Origin: an uncultured Caproiciproducens sp.
GTDB lineage: Bacteria > Bacillota > Clostridia > Oscillospirales > Acutalibacteraceae
Length of the DNA stretch: 64,000 nt
NCBI RefSeq assembly: GCF_963664915.1
Contig: NZ_OY761810.1
Span: 372,001 to 436,000, forward strand
Direction of reading: 5' to 3'
Shown here: positions 1-8,768 of the stretch, in pieces
Numbering within the stretch: position 1 is the stretch's first letter
Layout: each line of letters starts with the position of its first letter
Position numbers and translations under genes: made by a program
Notes under the pieces: model-generated
Seen by the model: the letters and a program-made list of their open reading frames with translations, nothing else
Told to the model about the DNA's origin: nothing
Database searches by the model: none

Positions 1-76
1 CGCCAATGGCAAATGCCAGCGGTACACCGATTATACAGAAAACAATGAGAGCAACAAGCAAAAAAATCATTGCCAT
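1..76 (-). CDS. dctM: TRAP transporter large permease DctM, N-terminal fragment
   Basis: The first 25 codons, starting ATG-GCA-ATG, encode a single hydrophobic helix (MAMIFLLVALIVF...GVPLAFAIG) of the kind that opens DctM, the 12-helix Na+-coupled subunit of TRAP transporters. The gene runs off the left edge. It starts 26 bases after the dctQ stop and lies last in the visible kduD-kduI-dctP-dctQ-dctM order, so it most likely forms the membrane complex with the two upstream genes. The identification rests on the short hydrophobic start plus context. Confidence 0.75.
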   Translation of the reverse strand, partial: MAMIFLLVALIVFCIIGVPLAFAIG

Positions 77-102
77 AGTGTATTCAGCTCCTTTGATATA
101 AT

Positions 103-615
103 CTATTTTGTAATTTCTTGATTTTTGTTTTCAAAAAAACTAATGGGAGCCGAAATGTTTTCAATAATTTTAATCAGGATGCACACGGCGCAAATCAGAC
201 TGCTGACCGGCATGATGCCGTACATGAACACCATTGGAATTCCCATGCCCAATGATATTTGACTGCCCGCCAGTTGCGCATAGCCAATGCTGTAGTAGAA
301 AAAGATCAGATCGATAGCCAGTACAATAACACCGTCAAAAACAGCAATCCAGCGTTTTACCGCAGGTTTGATTACATTGTAAAGAACATCAATAACAATA
401 TGTTCGTTTTTCAACACGCAGATTCCCATTCCCCAAAAGGTAGTAAAGGCAAAAAGCGTTGTTGTAAATTCTGCCAGCTCTTTCCAGGAAAGAGAAAAAA
501 AATATCTGGCAATGACTGCAAAGATTGAACACACGGCCAATAGACCCATAGAAAAGATTCCAATACCCTCGTAGACCCGAAAAAGCGTTTTCCCAAATTG
601 TTTAATTCTGTTTAT
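103..615 (-). CDS. dctQ: TRAP transporter small permease DctQ (probable ATA start)
   Basis: Small four-helix TRAP subunit that partners DctM at the membrane. Family marks are the RYFF after helix 1, the SWKELAEF segment (usual form SWxEELARY) and the conserved GMGICVLKNEHI region. The first ordinary start codon is ATG at 549 (148 aa), but that begins inside helix 1 and has only a weak ribosome site. The frame stays open upstream and reads NRIKQFGKTLFRVYEGIGIFS, a normal DctQ N-terminus. An AAGGAG at 625-630 sits 9 bases before an in-frame ATA at 615 and 3 bases before an ATT at 621. I chose ATA at 615 (170 aa); a sequencing error there is the alternative. Confidence 0.82.
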   Translation of the reverse strand: MNRIKQFGKTLFRVYEGIGIFSMGLLAVCSIFAVIARYFFSLSWKELAEFTTTLFAFTTFWGMGICVLKNEHIVIDVLYNVIKPAVKRWIAVFDGVIVLAIDLIFFYYSIGYAQLAGSQISLGMGIPMVFMYGIMPVSSLICAVCILIKIIENISAPISFFENKNQEITK

Positions 616-689
616 TGCAATCAGCTCCTTTATAAGCGGAAAGGGAACCCGATGCTCCCTTTCCGTTACGAGAATAGAATTTAAGGCAC

Positions 690-1751
690 TTACTTCGCTT
701 TTGCTACAATATCCTGCATGGTGGCAAGTTCTTCCTTTGTGATCTTGCCTTCCTTAACATAGTTGTCATAAACAACTTTTGTGGCGTCTTTGAACTGCTG
801 AAGCTCCTCTGCCGTTGGAGTATAGACATCGGCATTTTTTTCAATTACCTTAAGTGCTTCTGCTTCCTGTTTTGCGATAGAATCATTGTTGAGTATCATC
901 ATATTGGACGTAGCCGTCTTAATAATACTCTGATAATCTGCCGGAAGAGCGTTAAACCATTGCATGTTTACATAAAACGGATCCGGATGGAACATATAGT
1001 TTACGATGGTGATGTATTTTTGCACTTCAAACAGCTTTAGGCTTGAAACATTAACCAGAGGATTTTCCTGCCCGTCGGCCACTCCCGTCTTCAAGCTCAT
1101 ATAAAGGTCGGAATAAGGCACTGAGACCGTTGATGCGCCCATTGCCTTTAAAGCACCGTCTATTGTATCCATACCTGGAGTGCGTATTTTCAACCCTTTC
1201 AGGTCGGAGGGTGATTTAATCGCGTGCTTGTTGTTCGTGAACTGGCGGAAACCGCCCGCATTTCCAAGGCCAAGAATCAGTATATTATCTTTTTGTGATC
1301 CTTCACAAACTTTCAGTGCGAAATCGGAACTGGTCAGAGCATCGACCTGTTTATTGTTTTCACAAAGGAACGGGAGTGTGAAAATCAATAGTTTTGGCAG
1401 CATGTCAAACTGGCCGCCGCGCATGCCCTGTAAGGTATTCATTTTGACGGATTCCAACATTTCCTTTTCAGTGCCAAGCTGACCGGCAGGATAGATTTCA
1501 ACTGAAATGCCGCCGTTACTTTTTTCTTCAACCTCTTTTTTAAAGGCTTCGACGGAAGTATAGCGGGGATTCCCTTCCGGCTGGCTATGGCCAATCTTCA
1601 TGATGTACTTTGGTGTGCCGGCTTTTGCAGCGGTACCCGTGGAAGCGGCATCCGCAACGGAAGCCGTTTTACCTGCCCCGCCGCAGCCTGCCATAGAGAC
1701 AGTCATCGCGCCGCAGAGCAACAGTGCAAGAATCGATTTTTTACTAAACAT
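690..1751 (-). CDS. dctP: TRAP transporter solute-binding lipoprotein DctP
   Basis: Extracytoplasmic receptor of the TRAP transporter, 353 aa. The N-terminus is a lipoprotein signal (KKSILALLLCGAMTVSMAGC, Cys at about 22) followed by an Ala/Gly/Thr-rich linker. The mature domain has the DctP pattern: KIGHSQPEGNPRY near 50, the LKGLKIRTPGMD motif whose Arg normally grips the substrate carboxylate, and FYVNMQWFNALPADYQ further on. An AGGAGGAG lies 4 bases before the ATG. Its position behind kduI and kduD suggests an acidic sugar ligand such as a uronate or unsaturated uronate; the ligand itself is inferred from context. Confidence 0.93.
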   Translation of the reverse strand: MFSKKSILALLLCGAMTVSMAGCGGAGKTASVADAASTGTAAKAGTPKYIMKIGHSQPEGNPRYTSVEAFKKEVEEKSNGGISVEIYPAGQLGTEKEMLESVKMNTLQGMRGGQFDMLPKLLIFTLPFLCENNKQVDALTSSDFALKVCEGSQKDNILILGLGNAGGFRQFTNNKHAIKSPSDLKGLKIRTPGMDTIDGALKAMGASTVSVPYSDLYMSLKTGVADGQENPLVNVSSLKLFEVQKYITIVNYMFHPDPFYVNMQWFNALPADYQSIIKTATSNMMILNNDSIAKQEAEALKVIEKNADVYTPTAEELQQFKDATKVVYDNYVKEGKITKEELATMQDIVAKAK

Positions 1752-1819
1752 AATACTCCTCCTACTGATGATATATTTTTCTCATCCGGTTTATGGACCG
1801 GTTGATATTAAAATACTGT

Positions 1820-2662
1820 TTATCTTAGTTCTTCGGTCGGGATATTGTCCATGTCGTCGAAAGCGCGGTTTTCACCCGCCATAGCCCAGATAAACGTATA
1901 GTTGGATGTTCCGCAGCCGGAGTGGATTGACCAGCTCGGGTTAATGATGGCCTGTTCGTCGTGCATAATAACGTGGCGCGTTTCATTTCCTTCACCCATT
2001 AAGTGAAATACAACATTGTCCTTCGGGATATTGAAATACATGTAGACTTCCATGCGTCTTTCGTGTGTATGAACCGGCATGGTATTCCAGACACTGCCGG
2101 GTTCCAAAATCGTACAGCCCATTGACAGCTGGCATGTTTCCAGAACATCCGGGTGGATAAACTGATTGATTGTCCGTTTATTACTGGTTTCATCCGCGCC
2201 TAGCTTGCGGTGGATGGCTTTTTCAAACGGGATAAGCGTTGTCGGGAACGGGCGGTGTGCCGGCGTGGAGCATATGTAGAATTTTGGAGGATTCAGCGGG
2301 TCCACGGCCCGGAAGGTTACTGATTTCGTCCCCATCGAAAGATACAGGCCGCACATTTGACCAACCTGATACTGTGTACCGTCGGCCGTAACAATTCCTT
2401 CGCCTCCGATATTGATTGCGCCAAGTTCTCTGCGCTCCAAAAAATAATTAACACCAAAGTTTTTCCAGCAGTCGATGTTCCGATCAAGTTCTACCGTTTC
2501 CCGAACCGGCATGATTCCCATCGTAACAATCCGATCTACATGGGAATAAACAGCCGTCGCATCATCCGGGACAAACAACTTTTCTATTAGAAATTCATTT
2601 CTAATTTCTTCAGTCGTGTAATGCTTAAAATCTTTTTGATTTGCGGAATAACGAATATCCAT
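1820..2662 (-). CDS. kduI: 5-keto-4-deoxyuronate isomerase KduI
   Basis: Cytosolic isomerase (EC 5.3.1.17) that turns 4-deoxy-L-threo-5-hexosulose uronate, the product of pectin or glycosaminoglycan lyases, into 2,5-diketo-3-deoxygluconate. At 280 aa it has the usual KduI length. It starts MDIRYSANQKDFKHYTTEEIR as KduI does, and the cupin core carries the metal-binding segment PVHTHERRMEVYMYF at about residues 194-208. Its product is the substrate of the enzyme encoded just upstream (kduD, 34-base gap), so the two form a working pair in one operon with the TRAP transporter. Confidence 0.96.
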   Translation of the reverse strand: MDIRYSANQKDFKHYTTEEIRNEFLIEKLFVPDDATAVYSHVDRIVTMGIMPVRETVELDRNIDCWKNFGVNYFLERRELGAINIGGEGIVTADGTQYQVGQMCGLYLSMGTKSVTFRAVDPLNPPKFYICSTPAHRPFPTTLIPFEKAIHRKLGADETSNKRTINQFIHPDVLETCQLSMGCTILEPGSVWNTMPVHTHERRMEVYMYFNIPKDNVVFHLMGEGNETRHVIMHDEQAIINPSWSIHSGCGTSNYTFIWAMAGENRAFDDMDNIPTEELR

Positions 2663-2696
2663 CTTAAAACCTCCATTTATTTTTAATTTTTTATAA

Positions 2697-3482
2697 TCAT
2701 GGCTGTTTGCCGATATAGGCCAGAATCCCTCCGTCTACATAAAGAACATGTCCATTTACAAAATTGGACGCGTCCGATGCGAGAAACACTGCGGGTCCCA
2801 TCAGATCATCGGTTTTGCCCCAGCGTGCAGCGGGTGTTTTGGAAATGATAAAGCTATTAAACGGATGACCCTCCACGCGCAGCGGAGCCGTCTGCGGCGT
2901 TTCAATATATCCGGGGCCAATGCCGTTGCACTGAATGTTATACTGGCCGTACTCAGAAGCAATATTCTTGGTCAGCATCTTAAGACCGCCCTTTGCTGCA
3001 GCGTAGGCGCTTACAGTTTCTCTGCCCAGCTCGCTCATCATTGAGCAGAGATTAATAATTTTTCCGTGCCCGTTCTTAATCATGCTTGGAATGACTGCTT
3101 TGGAAACAATGAACGGACCGTTCAGGTCAACATCAATCACCTGGCGGAATTCTGCTGCCGTCATGTCGCACATCGGTATACGCTTAATGATTCCTGCATT
3201 GTTGACCAGAATATCAATGATGCCGTTCTTCGATTCCACCTCGGTAATAAAGTTCTTTACCTGCTCCTCGTTGGTGACGTCACAAACATATCCATGTGCC
3301 TCAATTCCCTCCTCCCTATAAGAAGCGAGGCCCTTATCTACCAATTCTCGATTGATATCGTTAAAAACGATCGTGGCACCTGCCTGTGAAAACGCTCTTG
3401 CAATTGCCATTCCGATTCCATAGGACGCTCCCGTGACAAGTGCAATCTTTCCCTTCAGCGAATATTGATCTAAAATACCCAT
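2697..3482 (-). CDS. kduD: 2-deoxy-D-gluconate 3-dehydrogenase KduD (SDR)
   Basis: Classical short-chain dehydrogenase, 261 aa. It has the cofactor loop TGASYGIG (about 18-25), the NNAG motif (about 93-96), and the catalytic Tyr and Lys in YAAAKGG. The opening MGILDQYSLKGKIALVTGAS and the close FVNGHVLYVDGGILAYIG match KduD. The enzyme reduces 2,5-diketo-3-deoxygluconate to 2-keto-3-deoxygluconate with NADH (EC 1.1.1.127). It is the first gene of the minus-strand operon kduD-kduI-dctPQM. A TGGAGG ribosome site precedes the ATG, and a LacI-type operator lies about 120 bases upstream. Confidence 0.93.
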   Translation of the reverse strand: MGILDQYSLKGKIALVTGASYGIGMAIARAFSQAGATIVFNDINRELVDKGLASYREEGIEAHGYVCDVTNEEQVKNFITEVESKNGIIDILVNNAGIIKRIPMCDMTAAEFRQVIDVDLNGPFIVSKAVIPSMIKNGHGKIINLCSMMSELGRETVSAYAAAKGGLKMLTKNIASEYGQYNIQCNGIGPGYIETPQTAPLRVEGHPFNSFIISKTPAARWGKTDDLMGPAVFLASDASNFVNGHVLYVDGGILAYIGKQP

Positions 3483-3599
3483 GCTGTAGCCTCCAAAAAT
3501 AGAATTTTAGAATATATTATTTTGCTTAAACTTCTTGAGAAAATATATTTAAGCAATAGTAATATTAAAAATTGTGAATATAATTTATACAATATGAAT

Positions 3600-3626
3600 G
3601 TTTATTGATTTATGAAATCGATAAAC
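3600..3626. promoter_or_regulatory. LacI-type operator upstream of kduD
   Basis: A 27-base imperfect palindrome made of arms GTTTATTGATT and AATCGATAAAC (10 of 11 positions pair) around a 5-base centre. The same architecture occurs at 4845-4871 in front of the LacI-family gene. A further half-site, AATCGATAAA, follows at 3629-3638. The site lies between the 3' end of the regulator and kduD, so it most likely lets that regulator control the kdu-TRAP operon. The binding itself is inferred. Confidence 0.65.
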
Positions 3627-3687
3627 ATAATCGATAAATAGATGGTCGGCAAAAAAATTATTTTCTGCAGACCTTTCCAATTAATAT

Positions 3688-4776
3688 TTACCGTTTTTTC
3701 AGTCCCGGATAATCTTTCCATGCCGTAAATTTTGCAGCAAGTTCCGGATTCGTTGAACCGCGGATGCAAACCCGGCTTTCCAGTTCAATAAAAACCGGTT
3801 TAACTTTCCTTTCATTCGTAATCCGCTTAATAAGGATTCTTGCCGCCTCCATGCCGATAGAATAAGAATCCTTCGCTATTGTTGTAATTCCGGGCGGAAT
3901 TAAAGGAGCCCAGTCCCAGTCGTCAAATCCACAGACTCCTAAATTGGCTGAAATGGAACAGCCGACCAACTGCATTGCCTGAAGCACATTAATCAAGGTG
4001 ACTCCATTTACACAAAAAATTGCCAGCCTCTCCCCTGCATTATTCTGTATAAAATGTGCTAATTGATTTTCACAGCCCTTTGCCGAATTCTCACCGATTG
4101 CATAAGACAGCTGGCTGCCATCCATGCCATAAAAATCCTTCATCGCATCCATATAGGCCTGATATCTTATAATACGGGGACTTATTTTACCGTTTCCCGG
4201 CGTGAAAAAAGCAATTTTTTGAAATCCGCTTTCAAAAAGATGGCGCATGCACGCATATGTGCTATGATAGTTCTCGGTAGTCACTGTATCAATCATATTT
4301 TGGGGGGCAATGCAGCGATCTGCCAAAACAATCGGTAGTCCTTTATTTTTTAACTCGATTAAATAGTTGTCGTTGCATCCAGTGGTGTTGACAATCAGTC
4401 CATCCACCTGACTGTTCAGCAATTCCTGAATAGAGGTTAATTCTTTCTCCGGCTGATCGTCAATGTTAGAAAAAAGAACCTGATATCCGCTTGAATTGCA
4501 GACATCATTGATGCCTTTCAATAAAATCGATGAAAACGGATTGCTGATATCTGCAATAATACACCCAATCGATTTGCTCTTCTGGGATTTTAAACTGCGC
4601 GCAATATTGCTTGGGTGGTAATCCATTTGCTCAATAATATCCTGTATCCGCTGTCGTGTGTCGGCAGACATATAATCAAATTTACCATTAAGGTATCTTG
4701 AAACTGTCGTTCTCGACACATCGGCAGCGATCGCCACTTGAGCAATCGTCACGTTATTTTTCTTGAATTTATTCAT
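3688..4776 (-). CDS. LacI-family transcriptional regulator (KdgR-like role)
   Basis: DNA-binding repressor of 362 aa. The N-terminal LacI helix-turn-helix is plain: VTIAQVAIAADVSRTTVSRY at about 8-27, then the hinge region HPSNIARSLKSQKSKSIG. The rest is a periplasmic-binding-protein-like effector domain with a GVCGFDDWDWA segment typical of the family. ATG at 4776 has AAAGGA 8 bases upstream and is preferred to the GTG one codon earlier. It sits beside kduD, and matching operators precede both genes. I infer autoregulation and control of uronate catabolism, probably with 2-keto-3-deoxygluconate or a related acid as inducer; the inducer is a guess from Firmicute KdgR proteins. Confidence 0.88.
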   Translation of the reverse strand: MNKFKKNNVTIAQVAIAADVSRTTVSRYLNGKFDYMSADTRQRIQDIIEQMDYHPSNIARSLKSQKSKSIGCIIADISNPFSSILLKGINDVCNSSGYQVLFSNIDDQPEKELTSIQELLNSQVDGLIVNTTGCNDNYLIELKNKGLPIVLADRCIAPQNMIDTVTTENYHSTYACMRHLFESGFQKIAFFTPGNGKISPRIIRYQAYMDAMKDFYGMDGSQLSYAIGENSAKGCENQLAHFIQNNAGERLAIFCVNGVTLINVLQAMQLVGCSISANLGVCGFDDWDWAPLIPPGITTIAKDSYSIGMEAARILIKRITNERKVKPVFIELESRVCIRGSTNPELAAKFTAWKDYPGLKKR

Positions 4777-4844
4777 CACTTGTATCCTTTATTTTTTTAA
4801 TAAAAATTTGCTCATCTAAACAATTATTCAAAATCCGAGCCGAT

Positions 4845-4871
4845 ATTTATTGATTAACGAAACCGATAAAC
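4845..4871. promoter_or_regulatory. LacI-type operator at the regulator's own promoter
   Basis: Second copy of the 27-base operator: arms ATTTATTGATT and AACCGATAAAC, 8 of 11 pairing, with the same 5-base centre as the site at 3600-3626. Twenty of 27 bases are clearly shared by eye, mostly in the arms. It lies about 70-95 bases upstream of the LacI gene, fitting autoregulation. Confidence 0.6.
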
Positions 4872-4955
4872 ATAATTAACAGTTTTATTATATAAGTATC
4901 ATTATATAATGTCAATACATTCTGTTAACTTTTTATTTTATTACTATTCATTTTA

Positions 4956-5081
4956 TCATCCAATAATATATTCTTTCTGAAAATCTTCTTTCGTTTGCAG
5001 ATAATCCTGCCGCATATGCGTACCGCGATTTTCCCTGCGAGCCAGCGCAGCTTCCACCATTATCAAAACTGAAAGCGTGAT
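4956..5081 (-). pseudogene. 3' stump of a succinate dehydrogenase/fumarate reductase-type flavoprotein gene
   Basis: On the minus strand an open frame reads ITLSVLI then MVEAALARRENRGTHMRQDY and ends about 14 residues later at TGA (4956-4958). This is the well-known C-terminal signature of the fumarate reductase / L-aspartate oxidase flavoprotein family (usual form LxxAALARRESRGAHYRxDYP). In-frame stops lie directly upstream (TAG at 5082-5084 on this frame), no FAD domain is present, and the PucR gene begins to end at 5113. Only the last 40 or so codons of a gene of about 500 codons or more survive. The upstream edge also shows a short direct repeat (ATCACGCTT twice), suggesting a slippage or deletion scar. 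Confidence 0.7.
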
Positions 5082-5112
5082 CTATATAAGCGTGATAGCT
5101 GTAAGTTGTCAT

Positions 5113-6654
5113 TTATAAATAAAGCGTGTTTTTTTCGAGAAAAAGATCAATAGCAAAAGAGTAACTCAAAAGAAACTTTGTTTGCGGGTTCTCAAGGTCG
5201 ATTTCGGATAGCTCCATGATTTTCTGCCGCCTGTAGTTCAGTGTGTTACGGTGCAGGAAGAGAAGTTCCGCCGTCCTGTTCTGATTGAAGCCGGTTAGTG
5301 CATATGTGCGTAGTGTTTCATATAGTTTTGTGCCTTTACGCTGGTCATAGTCCCTGAGAAGCGGCAAAACCGGATGACAGAAGCGCATAAGCCGCAGCTC
5401 TTCAGGAAGGGCATCCAGCATGTCAAAGAACGCGTAATCCATATAGTTGTGTACTGGACCGTCTGCCTCCATCTTCTGTGAGAGAATGACAGCCTTTTCC
5501 GCCTGCTTGTAATATTCCAGAAATTTTGCAGGATTGGAAAAGGAATTGCTTATACCGGCCAGCAGATAGTTTTTTTCACACAGTATTTTAAGCTGTTCCA
5601 GTTGTTGTTGCGGGATTGTCCAACTTTTTTGCACATCAATTATAAGTACAACCGATTTTTGGTAGATAATACTCTGCTCAACCTGAAAGATATTTTCGAG
5701 CTGAGACTGAATGGAAGTGGTAAGGCTTACCTCCCCATGGTAATAGAGGGGTTTAGCCGTCAATACACGCATGAACGAAGGAAATGCGAGTTTACTGACC
5801 TTGATGCGGGTAGTTGCCTGTTTTTCCGAAATCCCGTTTAACATGTCGTTCAGTATCCCACCGTAAAGATGTGTGTGCAGGGTGATTTTATCCTGATTCT
5901 TCAACGTCGTTTCTGTCAGCGTTCGGCTGACAAGAGCCAGCGTTTCATAACAGTCCGCATCAAATTCACTGCCCGGCTGAATCATAAAGATATAGCCAAA
6001 AAGCGTGTCATCCCGTGTGATTTTGCTGCATAGATAAAAAAGTTGCATTTCTTCGCAGAAGCGGACGTATGGGTCTGAACCCGGTTGCTTCCCCTTTTCC
6101 TGCCGTAGTTTTCGGATGTGTTCCATAAATTCCGTCGGACAGTAGCCTTGTTTTACGCACTGTACCCAAAGATGATCTTCCAGTCGCAGTGGAGTCGAGT
6201 TGGCCAGAACTTTTCCGCTCAAGTCTATAATAACAATAGAGCTCGCGGCTCTATCCGCGATATCGCTCAGAATACCGGAGATGCCCTTACCGTCAAAGAT
6301 CATTTGCAGCATAGATGAATAAAGAGCCTGCATCCTATACGCCTGATTTAGAATATAACCGGCAAGGCTTACGGCGGTCTCATAATTGAAGGTATCAATT
6401 TGCGCCGAATTGACAAACAGCCTGCGAAGTTCATCAAAAGTATCGCCTGCGTAAACCAGATTTTGCGGAACAACAGTTCCAAGACAGCTTGCATCATGCA
6501 CAAAATACAAAACATCATTTTTGTATTTTTCAAGCGTGGATTTTGGAACAAGCTCTTTTAGTTCGTAAATTTGTGTGTTATAACCAATAACAAGTTTTTT
6601 TACATTTAATTTTGCAGATAATTTTTCAAGCATTTCGTTAAGCAGCATATTCAT
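5113..6654 (-). CDS. PucR/CdaR-type transcriptional regulator
   Basis: A 513-residue regulator whose C-terminus is a PucR helix-turn-helix: LYETLRTYALTGFNQNRTAE at about 446, then HRNTLNYRRQKIMEL. The middle contains a GGDEF-like/CdaR-type region (ILNDMLNG onward) and the N-terminal half looks like a GAF-type sensor (ISGILSDIADRAASSIVIID). No signal peptide is seen, so it acts in the cytosol. ATG at 6654 was chosen; GTG at 6657 and ATG at 6648 are alternatives, since the ribosome site (GGGTG) is weak. It is transcribed away from the flavoenzyme/SDR cassette starting at 6820 with a 165-base shared promoter region, so it probably controls that cassette. Confidence 0.85.
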   Translation of the reverse strand: MNMLLNEMLEKLSAKLNVKKLVIGYNTQIYELKELVPKSTLEKYKNDVLYFVHDASCLGTVVPQNLVYAGDTFDELRRLFVNSAQIDTFNYETAVSLAGYILNQAYRMQALYSSMLQMIFDGKGISGILSDIADRAASSIVIIDLSGKVLANSTPLRLEDHLWVQCVKQGYCPTEFMEHIRKLRQEKGKQPGSDPYVRFCEEMQLFYLCSKITRDDTLFGYIFMIQPGSEFDADCYETLALVSRTLTETTLKNQDKITLHTHLYGGILNDMLNGISEKQATTRIKVSKLAFPSFMRVLTAKPLYYHGEVSLTTSIQSQLENIFQVEQSIIYQKSVVLIIDVQKSWTIPQQQLEQLKILCEKNYLLAGISNSFSNPAKFLEYYKQAEKAVILSQKMEADGPVHNYMDYAFFDMLDALPEELRLMRFCHPVLPLLRDYDQRKGTKLYETLRTYALTGFNQNRTAELLFLHRNTLNYRRQKIMELSEIDLENPQTKFLLSYSFAIDLFLEKNTLYL

Positions 6655-6819
6655 CACCCAAATACTATTTTAGTCACAAGGCACAAAAAGTGCAAGTGTT
6701 TTGTATAGGCAGTCCATATCTTTTGAGCATGAAGTATGTTATATTATTAACAGACTAACTGTCGGTAAGCGGTGCTTTGCAAAATAATATCAAAATTTAT
6801 GTGAGAAAGGGCTGATTTC

Positions 6820-8754
6820 ATGAAGTATACGAAGCTTTTTGAAAAAGGAAAAATCGGAAAACTTGAGCTAAAAAATAGAATAGTCATGCCTGCTATGGGA
6901 ACTGGATTTGCGTCATCCACAGGGGAAGCATCTGAAGAAATCATACGCTATTACGCCGACCGGGCAAAGGGCGGCTGCGGACTGATTATCACAGAGATCT
7001 GCCGGATAGATGAAGAGACTGGAATCGGCACGAGTAATCAGCTGTGTGCAACGGACTCAAAGCATATTCCGAGCCTTGTTCGCCTTGCAGAGGCTGTACA
7101 TGCGTATGACACAAAGATTTTCCTTCAATTGCATCATCCGGGAAATGAGACGACAAGCAGGCTTCTACACGGAAAGCAAATAGTTGCCCCGTCCCCGGTC
7201 ATGTGCAAAGTAATAGGAGAAATGCCGAGGGAACTCACGACGGAAGAGGTCACGGCAATGGCGCAGAAATTTGTTAAAGGCGCCTTTATTGCCAAAACGG
7301 CGGGATTTGACGGAGTTGAAGTCCACGCCGCTCACGGCTATCTAGTGAATCAGTTTTTGAGTCCGCACACTAACAAGCGCACCGACAAATACGGCGGTGA
7401 TTTCTTCAACCGCATGCGCTTCTTAACTGAGATCATCATCGGGATACGTTTTGCATGCGGCGCCGATTATCCGATTTCGGTACGCATCGACGGCAGCGAA
7501 TTCATTGAGGACGGCCTTGACGAAAAAGAGTGCATACATATCGCAAGATATATTGAGAGCCTTGGCGTTGCCTGCCTGAACGTGAGCTGCGGCACATATG
7601 AGTCCGGAGCGACCATCATTGAGCCGTCCTGTTATGCGGAGGGCTGGAAAAAGCACCTTGCTAAAAACATTAAGGCAAACGTGAAGATACCTGTTATCGC
7701 CGTGAACACGATAAAGCATCCAGCTTTCGCCGAGATGCTTCTGGAAGAGGGCGTTTCCGACTTCGTAGGCGTTGCGCGCGGACAGCTCGCCGATGCCGAG
7801 TGGGCAAACAAAGCAAAACGCGGCGAGGATGTTCTGATTCGCAAATGTATCGGCTGCATGAACTGTTTTCTCGTAGCAAATCAGGGTAGGCCGATTGAAT
7901 GCACAGTTAACCCAATCCTCGGGCGCGAGCACACCCACGGCGACGACAAGTTTGTAAGGGACGGCAGCGGACGCACGGTGGCTGTCATCGGCGGAGGACC
8001 GGCCGGAATGCAGGCTGCATTAGTGTTGGCCAAGAGGGGCTTTAAAACCGTTCTCTTCGAAAAGAGCAACCGGCTCGGCGGAACTGTTATTCTAGGGTCT
8101 GTTCCTCCCCACAAGGAGCTTTTGGGCGAACTCGTCGAAACGCAGGAAGCCGAGCTCAAAAAATTGGGCGCGGATATTCGCCTGAACACAGAGGGTACCG
8201 TTGAGGAATGTAAAAAAATAGGCGCATGCGGAGTATTTCTCGCCGTAGGCGGAAATCCTATCGTACCAAAGATTCCAGGTGCGGAAAAGGCTGTCCTAGC
8301 GGAACAGATACTGTCGGGAGAGGTCAAGCTCAACGGCAAAAATATAGCCGTCATAGGCGGCGGCGTCACAGGGCTGGAGACAGCCGAATATCTGAGCAAA
8401 GATAACAAAGTCACTGTTGTCGAAATGATGAATGCAGTCGGTACTACGCTATACCCCAGCGTGCTGCATCTTCTTATGGATCGACTGAATAAAAACGGAG
8501 CCGAAATTTTGACGGGGCATGCCATCAAAGCGGTCGGAGCTGGGGATATTACGCTCGGTGTCGCGGCAAGCGCCGTCGAAATAACCCGTAAAGCTGATAT
8601 CGTAGTATTCGCGCTTGGTGTAAAATCAAACAACGCTCTGCTGGAAGCGATGGAAAACACTTTCGACAGAGTGATCCGGATCGGTGACACGGAAAAGCCG
8701 GGAAACATCATCAGCGCGATGCATTCTGCAAATGACAAGGCATTCGTATTTTAA
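6820..8754 (+). CDS. NADH:flavin oxidoreductase, 2,4-dienoyl-CoA reductase (FadH)-like
   Basis: A 644-residue old-yellow-enzyme fusion. Residues 1 to about 330 are the FMN TIM barrel (AAHGYLVNQFLSPHTNKRTD... holds the usual HxxH/Y-type active site). Cysteines at about 343, 346, 349 and 361 (CIGCMNC...C) bind a 4Fe-4S cluster. A FAD/NAD(H) module follows, with GGGPAG near 390 and GGGVTG near 510. This layout is that of FadH, BaiCD/BaiH and daidzein reductase, all of which reduce a C=C bond next to a carbonyl. An AAAGGG lies 8 bases before the ATG. It heads an operon with two SDRs and a membrane protein. The substrate cannot be read from the sequence. Confidence 0.9.
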   Translation: MKYTKLFEKGKIGKLELKNRIVMPAMGTGFASSTGEASEEIIRYYADRAKGGCGLIITEICRIDEETGIGTSNQLCATDSKHIPSLVRLAEAVHAYDTKIFLQLHHPGNETTSRLLHGKQIVAPSPVMCKVIGEMPRELTTEEVTAMAQKFVKGAFIAKTAGFDGVEVHAAHGYLVNQFLSPHTNKRTDKYGGDFFNRMRFLTEIIIGIRFACGADYPISVRIDGSEFIEDGLDEKECIHIARYIESLGVACLNVSCGTYESGATIIEPSCYAEGWKKHLAKNIKANVKIPVIAVNTIKHPAFAEMLLEEGVSDFVGVARGQLADAEWANKAKRGEDVLIRKCIGCMNCFLVANQGRPIECTVNPILGREHTHGDDKFVRDGSGRTVAVIGGGPAGMQAALVLAKRGFKTVLFEKSNRLGGTVILGSVPPHKELLGELVETQEAELKKLGADIRLNTEGTVEECKKIGACGVFLAVGGNPIVPKIPGAEKAVLAEQILSGEVKLNGKNIAVIGGGVTGLETAEYLSKDNKVTVVEMMNAVGTTLYPSVLHLLMDRLNKNGAEILTGHAIKAVGAGDITLGVAASAVEITRKADIVVFALGVKSNNALLEAMENTFDRVIRIGDTEKPGNIISAMHSANDKAFVF

Positions 8755-8768
8755 AGGAGTTGAATGAT

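Noticed and set aside
7881-8738. Open frame of 285 codons opposite the flavoenzyme gene
   Set aside because: Ser/Pro/Thr-rich shadow of the FAD/NAD-binding domain; no features of its own.
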